From: Microbacterium sufflavum | Lineage (GTDB): Bacteria; Actinomycetota; Actinomycetes; Actinomycetales; Microbacteriaceae | Direction: 5' to 3' | DNA length: 64,000 nucleotides | Assembly: GCF_023091155.1 (NCBI RefSeq) | Contig: NZ_JAHWXK010000001.1 | Span: 2,728,001-2,792,000, forward strand | In this document: positions 57,138 through 64,000 of the stretch, in pieces | How the letters are laid out: each line of letters opens with the position of its first letter | Position numbering within the stretch: position 1 is the stretch's first letter | The notes under the pieces: model-generated | Told to the model about the DNA's origin: nothing | What the model saw: the letters and a program-made list of their open reading frames with translations, nothing else | The model's database searches: none | Position numbers and translations under genes: made by a program

Positions 57138-58817
57138 GTGGCTGAGTACATCTACTCGATGGTGCGTGCGCGCAAGGCGGTGGGCGAGAAGCTCATCCTC
57201 GACGACGTCACGATGGCGTTCCTTCCCGGAGCGAAGATCGGCATGGTCGGCCCCAACGGCGCCGGCAAGTCGACGATCCTGAAGATCATGGCCGGGCTCG
57301 ACACGCCGTCCAACGGCGAGGCGAAGCTGTCGCCCGGCTATTCGGTCGGGATCCTCATGCAGGAGCCGGAGCTGGACGAGTCGAAGACCGTGCTGGAGAA
57401 CATCCAGGACGGCATCGCGATCAAGGCGAAGCTCGACCGCTTCAACGAGATCTCGGCGCTGATGGCCGATCCCGATGCGGACTTCGATGCGCTGCTCGCC
57501 GAGATGGGCACCCTGCAGGAGGAGATCGACGCGGCCGACGGCTGGGACCTCGACTCCCAGCTCGAGCAGGCCATGGACGCACTGCGCACGCCCCCCGGCG
57601 ACGCCGCGATCGCCCCCCTCTCCGGTGGAGAGAAGCGACGTGTCGCCCTCGCCAAGCTCCTGCTGCAGAAGCCGGATCTGCTGCTCCTCGACGAGCCGAC
57701 CAACCACCTGGACGCGGAGAGTGTGCTGTGGCTCGAACAGCACCTGCAGTCGTACAAGGGCGCCGTCATCGCCATCACCCACGACCGGTACTTCCTCGAC
57801 CACGTGGCCGAGTGGATCGCGGAGGTCGACCGCGGTCGGCTGATCGGCTACGAGGGCAACTACTCGACCTACCTGGAGAAGAAGGCCGAGCGTCTCGACA
57901 TCCAGGGCAAGAAGGACGCGAAGCTCGCCAAGCGCCTCAAGGACGAGCTCGAATGGGTCCGTTCCAGTGCCAAGGGTCGCCAGACGAAGTCGAAGGCGCG
58001 ACTCGCGCGCTACGAGGAGATGGCCGCGGAGGCGGAGCGGACGCGGAAGCTCGACTTCGAGGAGATCCAGATCCCCGCGGGGCCGCGCCTGGGCAACGTG
58101 GTCATCGAGGCGAAGAACCTGAAGAAGGGCTTCGACGGACGCTCGCTGATCGATGGCCTCAGCTTCAGCCTTCCGCCGAACGGCATCGTCGGCGTGATCG
58201 GTCCGAACGGCGTCGGCAAGACCACACTGTTCAAGACCATCGTCGGTCTCGAGCCCCTCGACGGCGGCGACCTGAAGATCGGCGAGACGGTCAAGATCAG
58301 TTACGTCGACCAGTCGCGCTCGTCGATCGACCCGAACAAGACGCTGTGGGAGGTCGTCTCCGACGGGCTCGACTTCATCACGGTCGGCAAGACGGAGATC
58401 CCCTCGCGGGCCTACGTGTCGAAGTTCGGCTTCAAGGGTCCTGACCAGCAGAAGAAGGCCGGTGTGCTCTCGGGCGGTGAGCGCAACCGCCTGAACCTCG
58501 CGCTCACGCTGAAGGAGGGCGGCAACCTGCTGCTCCTCGATGAGCCGACCAACGACCTCGACGTCGAGACGCTGAGCTCGCTGGAGAACGCCCTTCTCGA
58601 GTTCCCCGGCTGTGCCGTGGTCATCACCCACGACCGGTGGTTCCTCGACCGCATCGCGACGCACATCCTGGCGTACGAGGGCACCGACGAGAAGCCCGAC
58701 CAGTGGTACTGGTTCGAGGGCAACTTCGAGGCCTACGAGCAGAACAAGATCGAGCGCCTCGGGCCCGACGCGGCCAAGCCGCACCGGTCGACCCACCGCA
58801 AGCTCACGCGCGACTGA
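57138..58817 (+). CDS. ettA: ABC-F ATPase, EttA-type translational throttle
   Basis: A 559-residue ABC-F protein without membrane segments. The first ATPase has Walker A VGPNGAGKST at 38-47, signature LSGGEKRRVALAKLL and LLLDEPTNHLD; the second has IGPNGVGKTT near 360 and LSGGERNRLNLAL. The inter-domain linker and the arm insert (residues ~95-140) are present. EttA binds the ribosomal E site and gates elongation according to ADP/ATP. GTG start. Confidence 0.93.
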   Translation: MAEYIYSMVRARKAVGEKLILDDVTMAFLPGAKIGMVGPNGAGKSTILKIMAGLDTPSNGEAKLSPGYSVGILMQEPELDESKTVLENIQDGIAIKAKLDRFNEISALMADPDADFDALLAEMGTLQEEIDAADGWDLDSQLEQAMDALRTPPGDAAIAPLSGGEKRRVALAKLLLQKPDLLLLDEPTNHLDAESVLWLEQHLQSYKGAVIAITHDRYFLDHVAEWIAEVDRGRLIGYEGNYSTYLEKKAERLDIQGKKDAKLAKRLKDELEWVRSSAKGRQTKSKARLARYEEMAAEAERTRKLDFEEIQIPAGPRLGNVVIEAKNLKKGFDGRSLIDGLSFSLPPNGIVGVIGPNGVGKTTLFKTIVGLEPLDGGDLKIGETVKISYVDQSRSSIDPNKTLWEVVSDGLDFITVGKTEIPSRAYVSKFGFKGPDQQKKAGVLSGGERNRLNLALTLKEGGNLLLLDEPTNDLDVETLSSLENALLEFPGCAVVITHDRWFLDRIATHILAYEGTDEKPDQWYWFEGNFEAYEQNKIERLGPDAAKPHRSTHRKLTRD

Positions 58818-58821
58818 CCCG

Positions 58822-59310
58822 ATGACTGCGCCTTCGCCGGGAACCCGCCTGCACATCCCGATCCACCTCCGCTGGGGGGATCTGGACGCGTTCAACCACG
58901 TCAACAACACCTCGATGCTCAAGCTGCTCGAGGAGGCGCGCGTCCGCGCGTTCTGGCGGGCGGGTCCCGGCGAGGAGGCGCCGTCCACGGCGGTGCTCGA
59001 CTCCGGCATCGACGAGGGCATCCTGACGCTGATCGCGCGGCAGGAGATCGAGTACCTCGCGCCGGTGCCGTATCAGCGTCGACCGCTCGAGGTGCAGATG
59101 TGGTTCGGCAAGCTCGGCGGGTCCAGTGTCGAGGTCTGCTACGAGGTGCACAACGACCCGGCCGCGGAGCCGCGGGTGCTGTACGCGCGGTCGACAGCAG
59201 TGATCGTGCTCGTCGAGGCCGCGACGGGTCGCCCCACGCGACTCACCTCCGAGATGCGCGAGGCCTGGGAGCCGTACGTCGGCCCTTCCATCGAGTACGC
59301 GCACCGCTGA
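58822..59310 (+). CDS. Acyl-CoA thioesterase (hot-dog fold, 4HBT-like)
   Basis: A 162-residue hot-dog thioesterase. The N-terminal LRWGDLDAFNHVNNTSMLKLLEEAR contains the catalytic Asp of the 4-hydroxybenzoyl-CoA thioesterase subgroup; QEIEYLAPVPYQRRPLEVQMW forms the central strand region. It hydrolyses acyl-CoA; specificity unknown. It starts five bases after the EttA stop, probably in the same transcript, and converges on tesB. Confidence 0.9.
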   Translation: MTAPSPGTRLHIPIHLRWGDLDAFNHVNNTSMLKLLEEARVRAFWRAGPGEEAPSTAVLDSGIDEGILTLIARQEIEYLAPVPYQRRPLEVQMWFGKLGGSSVEVCYEVHNDPAAEPRVLYARSTAVIVLVEAATGRPTRLTSEMREAWEPYVGPSIEYAHR

Positions 59311-59346
59311 CCTCGACGGCCGTGTGACCCGCGCCGAACGCTCGGA

Positions 59347-60237
59347 TCAGGATGCCTCCGACGGCACGCGGATCATAATCTCCTGCGCCACGCTCGCCAC
59401 CAGCGAGCCGTCGCGCGTGTAGATCCGCCCGGTGGCCAGCCCGCGCCCGCCGCGCGCGTTCGGGGACTCCTGCGCATACAGCAGCCACTCGTCGACGCGC
59501 GCGGGACGGTGCCACCACATCGCGTGATCGAGGCTCGCGACCTTGAGTCCCTGGTGTGCCCACGAGACCCCGTGCGCGCGCAGGATGGACTCCTGGATCG
59601 TCATGTCGCTGAGGTACGCCAGTGCCGCGCGATGCAGCCGCTGGTCGTCGGGGAGCGGAGCGCGCAGTCGCATCCAGACGGCCTGACGCGGGACCCGGGC
59701 ATCGTCGTTGGGGAGGTACAGCGGCGACTCGACGTGACGGATGTCCGCGGCGCGATCGGTGAGCATCCGCCGCGCGCCCCCGGTGAGTCCGGGAACGCGA
59801 TCCTCGTCGGGGAACAGCGTCTCCGGGTCGGGCACGCCCTCGGGCATGGGCTCCGCGTGCTCGACTCCCGGATCCGCATCCTGGAAGGACGCGATCATCG
59901 AGAAGATCGGCACCCCGTTCTGGTACGCCTGCGTGCGGCGCGTCGAGAATGAGCGGCCGTCATGGATGCGGTCGACGGCGATCGTGATGCCCTGACTCGC
60001 GTCACCGGGCCGCAGGAAATAGCCGTGCATCGAATGGACGGCGCGATCCTCCGGCAGGGTGCGCTCCGCCGCGAGGAGCGTCTGCGCCAGCACCTGGCCT
60101 CCGTAGATGCGGCCGCTCGGCATCGGGTGCGAGGAGCCCGTGAAGATGTCCTCGGTCGTCCGGGCCTGGGTGGCGTCGAGGTCGAGAACCTCGAGGAGTC
60201 GATCGACGGTCTGGATGGCGTGGTCGTCCGCGCTCAT
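59347..60237 (-). CDS. tesB: Acyl-CoA thioesterase II (TesB-like)
   Basis: A 296-residue double hot-dog thioesterase. Features are RIYGGQVLAQTLLAAERTLPED in the first repeat, HSMHGYFLRPGD, FSTRRTQAYQNG, and the C-terminal SLDHAMWWHRPARVDEWLLY with the catalytic Asp, then GRGLATGRIYTRDGSLVASVAQE. A GGAGAGGA site precedes ATG 60237. It is divergent from the hypothetical gene at 60289, with a second thioesterase gene converging on its 3' end. Confidence 0.95.
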   Translation of the reverse strand: MSADDHAIQTVDRLLEVLDLDATQARTTEDIFTGSSHPMPSGRIYGGQVLAQTLLAAERTLPEDRAVHSMHGYFLRPGDASQGITIAVDRIHDGRSFSTRRTQAYQNGVPIFSMIASFQDADPGVEHAEPMPEGVPDPETLFPDEDRVPGLTGGARRMLTDRAADIRHVESPLYLPNDDARVPRQAVWMRLRAPLPDDQRLHRAALAYLSDMTIQESILRAHGVSWAHQGLKVASLDHAMWWHRPARVDEWLLYAQESPNARGGRGLATGRIYTRDGSLVASVAQEIMIRVPSEAS

Positions 60238-60275
60238 GGGTTCCTCTCCGCGACCGCAGGCGCCGCACCTCTTGG

Positions 60276-60281
60276 TAGTTT
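60276..60281 (+). promoter_or_regulatory. Candidate -10 box of the hypothetical gene at 60289 (leaderless)
   Basis: TAGTTT, seven bases, GTG 60289, in the 51-bp spacer with tesB. Confidence 0.5.
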
Positions 60282-60288
60282 AGAACGC

Positions 60289-60954
60289 GTGCCGCCTACG
60301 CTCCTGCTCGCCGATCCCGACACGGCGAAGGATGTCCTGACGTTCGTGGGCCGCGCCGGTCGCGCGGGCGACGGGGGAGTACGACTTCAGGCCTCGCGCG
60401 GGGTCCTGGCGCTGACCACGGCCGTGCTCTCGCCGCAGACCCTGTTCGATCAGACCCCCACGATCCTCGCGATGCGTATCGTGCACGCGGACCCTGAGCT
60501 CGAATGCGACCTGGTCGTCGACAGCCTGTCGCCCGCCGACACCCCCGAACGCCTCATGCTGCCGGACACCGGCCTGTCGCCGTCCTGGGCCGGGGTATCC
60601 CCGCCGCGCCAGGGCTGGACCGTGGAGGCGTCGCTGGAGGCGTCCGTCGTCGCGCAGCGCGCACAGTGGGGGATCTCCGCCGTGGCGCGGGGGGCGGGCG
60701 CCGGCTCGGGCGAGGAAGCGGTTCGCGCGCTCCGAGCGGCCATCTGGGGCGAGCCCGACGACGATCTCGGCGGGCTGCCGCGCGGTGTGGCGTTCGCCGC
60801 GGACGCCATGGGCTTCATCTCGGGCGAGGAACAGGTCGGGGTGTCGCGCGCCGGTCGCTGGTCGCGGCTCGCCTTCCGTCGCGGGCATGTGCTGGCACGA
60901 GGCCCCGTGGCATCCGGGCTCACGGGCGTGCGGGCCACCGGCACCCGAGCCTGA
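60289..60954 (+). CDS. Hypothetical protein, 221 residues
   Basis: Opens VPPTLLLADPDTAKDVLTFVGRAGR. No signal peptide or membrane helix is visible; the sequence reads as alternating short strands and helices with QASRGVLALTTAVLSPQ, MRIVHADPELECDLVV and a C-terminal GRWSRLAFRRGHVLARGP. I recognise no family or active site; similar proteins seem restricted to Microbacteriaceae. The long frame starts upstream, but the GTG with the TAGTTT box is the supported start. The 150 bases after it hold nothing recognisable. Confidence 0.72.
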   Translation: MPPTLLLADPDTAKDVLTFVGRAGRAGDGGVRLQASRGVLALTTAVLSPQTLFDQTPTILAMRIVHADPELECDLVVDSLSPADTPERLMLPDTGLSPSWAGVSPPRQGWTVEASLEASVVAQRAQWGISAVARGAGAGSGEEAVRALRAAIWGEPDDDLGGLPRGVAFAADAMGFISGEEQVGVSRAGRWSRLAFRRGHVLARGPVASGLTGVRATGTRA

Positions 60955-61104
60955 CGGCGCTGCCACCTCGGAGCGACGGGACGGGCGCCAGGGCCTGATG
61001 GGACGGCCGAAGCGCCGGCGTGACCCGAGGGCGAGAGCCACGCTCGTCGATCGACCGCGCCGGGGCGTATCCGAGGGTTTCGCCACGAGCCCCGTGGCGC
61101 GGGG

Positions 61105-62772
61105 TCAGTCCGCCGCCGCGGCGGCCGACCTTCCCGCCTGTCGCCCGGAGAACAGGCACCCTCCGAGGAACGTGCCCTCCAACGCCCGGTACCCGTGGAC
61201 ACCGCCACCGCCGAAGCCGCTCGCCTCGCCCGCGGCGAACAGGCCAGGGATCGGGATGCCCTGGGCGTCCAGCGCACGACCGTCGAGGTCGGTGTGGATG
61301 CCGCCCAGCGACTTGCGGGTGAGGACGTGCAGCTTGACCGCGATCAACGGGCCGGCGGCCGGGTCCTGCAGCCGGTGCGGCGCTGCCGTCCGGATGAGCT
61401 TGTCACCGCGGTAGCCGCGCATCGAGCGCAGCATGCCGATCTGGGCATCCTTGGTGAACTCGTTCTCGATCTCGTGGTCGCGCGCGACCACCTCGCGCCG
61501 CACGGTGTCGATGTCGAGCAGCTCGCCACCGTCATGCCGGCTCATCTGCTCCAACAGCGACTCCAGGTCGTTCTCGACGATGAAGTCCTGTCCCTCGTCG
61601 AGGAACGCCTGGACGGGGCCGGTCGGTCCTTTGGCGAGCCGCGACTTCAGCAGCAGCCCTACATCCTTGCCGGTGAGGTCGGGGTTCTGCTCGCTCCCGG
61701 ACAGGGCGAACTCCTTCTCCACGATCTGCCGCGACGTGACGAACCAGGAGTGGTCGTGACCGGTGCGCCGGAGGTGCGCGAGCGTCCCGAGCGTGTCGAA
61801 CCCGGGGAACAGCGGCACGGGGAGGCGCGCGCCCGTCGCGTCGAGCCACAGGGACGAGGGGCCGGGGAGGATGCGGATGCCGTGCGCGGGCCACACCGGA
61901 TCCCAGTTCGTGATCCCCTCCACGTAATGCCACATGCGGTCGCCGTTGATCAGGCGGGCGCCGGCGGCCGCGGTGACGGCCTGCATCGAGCCGTCGACAT
62001 ACGCCGGGACGCCGGAGAGCATGTGCGCCGGCGGCGTTCCCAGCCGTTCGGGCCACGCCGCACGGACGAGCTCGTGGTTGCCGCCGATCCCTCCGGACGA
62101 CACGACGGTCGCCTTCGCCGTGATCTCGAACGCGCCGATCACCTCGCGGGAGGACGGCACTCCCCGTTCCGCACCGCTGGAGGCGAGGACGGAGCCGCGG
62201 GCGCCGGTGACACGTCCATCCGTGACGATGAGGCTCTCCACGCGGTGCCGCGCGAGCACGGTGAGCCGACCGCTGCGCTCGCCCTCCTCGACGGCCGCGG
62301 CGAAGGGGGCGACGATCCCGGGGCCGGTGCCCCAGGTGATGTGGAATCGCGGCACCGAGTTGCCCGGTCCGATCGCGCCGTAGCCGCCGCGCTCCGCCCA
62401 GCCGACCACGGGGAAGAAGCCCACGCCGAGGCTGCGCAGCCATGAGCGCTTCTCCCCGGCGGCGAACTGCAGATACGCCTCGGCCCAGCGGCGCGGCCAC
62501 TCGTCCTCCGGGCGGTCGAAGCCCGCGTTGCCGAACCAGTCCTGGGTGGCGAGCTCGAGCGAGTCCTTGATGCCGAATCGGCGCTGCTCGGGGGAGTCCA
62601 CGAAGAAGAGTCCGCCGAACGACCACCACGCCTGGCCGCCGAGGTTCGTCCGCGGCTCCTGGTCGACGACGATGACGCGGCGTCCGGCCGCCAGTGCCTC
62701 GCGGGCGGCGACCAGTCCGGCCAGCCCCCAACCGATCACCAGGACGTCCGTGGTCGGGGGCTTCGTCGTCAT
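61105..62772 (-). CDS. FAD-binding dehydrogenase (KstD/fumarate-reductase-like)
   Basis: A 555-residue flavoprotein of the FAD_binding_2 superfamily. The dinucleotide motif [12 protein letters not shown] is at residues 13-24, [14 protein letters not shown] marks the substrate-domain boundary, and the C-terminal [34 protein letters not shown] closes the FAD site. This is the group often named FAD-binding dehydrogenase, related to 3-ketosteroid dehydrogenases; the substrate is unknown. ATG 62772 follows CGGAGAACAC. The start overlaps the globin stop (ATGA). Confidence 0.9.
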   Translation of the reverse strand: MTTKPPTTDVLVIGWGLAGLVAAREALAAGRRVIVVDQEPRTNLGGQAWWSFGGLFFVDSPEQRRFGIKDSLELATQDWFGNAGFDRPEDEWPRRWAEAYLQFAAGEKRSWLRSLGVGFFPVVGWAERGGYGAIGPGNSVPRFHITWGTGPGIVAPFAAAVEEGERSGRLTVLARHRVESLIVTDGRVTGARGSVLASSGAERGVPSSREVIGAFEITAKATVVSSGGIGGNHELVRAAWPERLGTPPAHMLSGVPAYVDGSMQAVTAAAGARLINGDRMWHYVEGITNWDPVWPAHGIRILPGPSSLWLDATGARLPVPLFPGFDTLGTLAHLRRTGHDHSWFVTSRQIVEKEFALSGSEQNPDLTGKDVGLLLKSRLAKGPTGPVQAFLDEGQDFIVENDLESLLEQMSRHDGGELLDIDTVRREVVARDHEIENEFTKDAQIGMLRSMRGYRGDKLIRTAAPHRLQDPAAGPLIAVKLHVLTRKSLGGIHTDLDGRALDAQGIPIPGLFAAGEASGFGGGGVHGYRALEGTFLGGCLFSGRQAGRSAAAAAD

Positions 62773-63218
62773 GTGTTCTCCGTTGATTCCTGACGTGCGC
62801 GGGTCTCGAGCGTCGGGCGCCCGTGGGGAGTCGTGCCGATGCCGGACGGCTCGAATGTGTTCACCATGGCATAGGCGGCGCGCTCCAGGTAGTCCCAGAG
62901 CGTGGATTCGTGCAGCGGAGACAACCGAGCCTCGTCGACGGCGGTGCGCATGTGACGAAGCCAACGATCACGCGCGTCCGGGTCGATGTGGAACGGCATG
63001 TGACGCATGCGCAGGCGCGGGTGTCCGCGGGTCTCGCCGTACGTGGTCGGACCGCCCCAGTACTGTTCCAGGAACATCCGCAGGCGGTCCTCGGCGGGGC
63101 CCAGATCCTCCTCGGGATACATCGGCTTGAGCACCGGATCGAGGGCGACCTCGCGGTAGAACACGGAGACGATCTTCCGGAACGTCTCTGCGCCCCCGAC
63201 CTCGTCGTAGAACGTCAT
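62769..63218 (-). CDS. glbO: Truncated haemoglobin, group II (TrHbO-like)
   Basis: A 149-residue group II truncated globin. Hallmarks are PMYPEEDL with the CD1 Tyr (Tyr34), [28 protein letters not shown] with proximal His73, and the G8 Trp86 in DRWLRHM. The family binds O2 and may handle NO or peroxide. A ~25-residue C-terminal extension is polar. Its start overlaps the MscS stop and its stop overlaps the dehydrogenase start, both by ATGA, so the three are translationally coupled. Confidence 0.94.
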   Translation of the reverse strand: MTFYDEVGGAETFRKIVSVFYREVALDPVLKPMYPEEDLGPAEDRLRMFLEQYWGGPTTYGETRGHPRLRMRHMPFHIDPDARDRWLRHMRTAVDEARLSPLHESTLWDYLERAAYAMVNTFEPSGIGTTPHGRPTLETRARQESTENT

Positions 63219-64000
63219 CTGTCGCCATTCCCCTCGGTCGACGGCTTCTTGCGGCGCCAGATGCCGCGGTCCGGGATGACCGGCACGCCCGTGACGGCGT
63301 TCGGCCGGGTCTTCGGCGGGTTCGCCCCGCGCACGCGCCGTGCGCCTTCGAGCCCTGTCGGCACGACATCGGACATGCGCGGCACCGCGATCTCCTTCTC
63401 CAGCAGAGCGGCCCGCAGCCGGCGCCGCAGCTCCTGTGCGACGTCGTCTCTGGCGTTCGCCCTGGTCTTGATGACGACGCGGACCACAAGGGCGTCGCCG
63501 TCGATGGATTCCAGGCCCCACAGCTCGGGCTTCTCGACGATGCGCGTCCGCCACTTGGGGTCCTTCGCGAGGCCCTGTGCCGTCTCGAGCATGATGTGCT
63601 CGACCTGGTCGAGGTCGGCGTCCGGGGCGACGCCGGTGTCGACGATCGCGCGTGCCCATCCCTGGGACATGTTGCCGATGCGCGTGACCTCGCCGTTGCG
63701 GACGTACCAGAGCGTCCCGTTCACGTCTCGCACCTGGGTGATCCGCACGCTCACGTACTCGACCACGCCGCTCGCCAGACCAAGGTCGACCACGTCACCG
63801 ATGCCGATCTGGTCCTCCGCGACGAGGAACATCCCGTTGAGCACATCTTTGACGATGTTCTGGGCGCCGAAACCGAGACCAGCACCCACGGCGGCGGTCA
63901 GCAGCGTGAGCGACCCGAGCAGGCTGGGACTGAGAGCGTTCACGACCAGCACGATCGCGATGACCACCAGCATCACGTTGACGATGTTCTGGAGGATCGT
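63215..64000 (-). CDS. Mechanosensitive channel MscS family protein (partial)
   Basis: The C-terminal ~261 residues of an MscS-type channel; the N-terminus lies beyond the right edge. The pore helix region [50 protein letters not shown] and the MscS beta domain ([35 protein letters not shown]) are clear. A ~50-residue basic, Pro-rich tail follows. It opens under membrane tension to release solutes in hypo-osmotic shock. First gene, in reading order, of the MscS-globin-dehydrogenase operon. Confidence 0.92.
   Translation of the reverse strand, partial: TILQNIVNVMLVVIAIVLVVNALSPSLLGSLTLLTAAVGAGLGFGAQNIVKDVLNGMFLVAEDQIGIGDVVDLGLASGVVEYVSVRITQVRDVNGTLWYVRNGEVTRIGNMSQGWARAIVDTGVAPDADLDQVEHIMLETAQGLAKDPKWRTRIVEKPELWGLESIDGDALVVRVVIKTRANARDDVAQELRRRLRAALLEKEIAVPRMSDVVPTGLEGARRVRGANPPKTRPNAVTGVPVIPDRGIWRRKKPSTEGNGDR

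Overview
This 64 kb window is a stretch of high-GC actinobacterial chromosome. The gene order (ffh end, rpsP, KH protein, rimM, trmD, rplS, lepB, rnhB, yraN, comM, dprA, xerC, rpsB, tsf, pyrH, frr, cdsA), the GlgE-type glycogen genes, GatCAB, oligoribonuclease, and the C-terminal Ala/Glu-rich extensions on S16 and S2 all fit the family Microbacteriaceae. The wording of the proteins is most like Microbacterium; that genus call is recognition from memory, not a search result. Almost everything is housekeeping. I see no prophage, insertion sequence, CRISPR array or defence island.

Layout. 1-2.0 kb: the end of a probable ffh, then a divergent EamA exporter/LysR regulator pair. 2.0-7.3 kb: a glycerol operon (glpD-glpF-glpK, minus strand) facing a SorC-type regulator across a perfect 14-bp palindrome. 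7.3-16.1 kb: a YbdK-type ligase, then the ribosome/tRNA maturation block, with a methyltransferase plus pyrimidine-dimer glycosylase pair, map and a small membrane protein inserted. 16.1-25.8 kb: competence-type genes comM-dprA with xerC, then an M23 peptidase, rpsB-tsf, pyrH, frr, cdsA and a DivIVA-like repeat protein. 25.9-31.7 kb: a lysozyme-like secreted protein, a small zinc-binding protein with an alpha/beta hydrolase, an AI-2E family permease, and a large membrane protein with an internal lipobox translationally coupled to a thioredoxin-TPR protein. 31.8-38.2 kb: glgX, glgE and glgB. 38.3-52.7 kb: cysteine desulfurase, mnmA, ligA, GNAT/DEAD-helicase, fadD, gatCAB, dinB, a YtfJ/GerW-like protein and a P-loop kinase. 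52.7-64 kb: clpS cluster, LysE exporter, tRNA-His, orn, tRNA-Arg, a second SSB, a lipoprotein, an EttA-type ABC-F ATPase, two thioesterases, and an overlapping MscS, truncated haemoglobin, FAD-dehydrogenase operon that runs off the right edge.

The most striking non-coding signal is a start-site signature. At least fourteen genes carry a TANNNT hexamer exactly six bases before the start codon, with no Shine-Dalgarno sequence, and two more carry it seven bases before. That is the expected layout of a -10 box driving a leaderless mRNA. The rule sets several starts (the DEAD helicase GTG at 45283, the lipoprotein GTG at 56562, the hypothetical GTG at 60289). It also exposes compact junctions in which a stop codon or terminator arm of one gene forms part of the next gene's promoter.

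I do not see a previously undescribed multi-gene system here. The best candidates for new biology are the leaderless promoter architecture, the glgX/glgE and gatB/dinB terminator-promoter overlaps, the membrane/lipobox fusion with its thioredoxin partner, and the MscS-globin-dehydrogenase operon.
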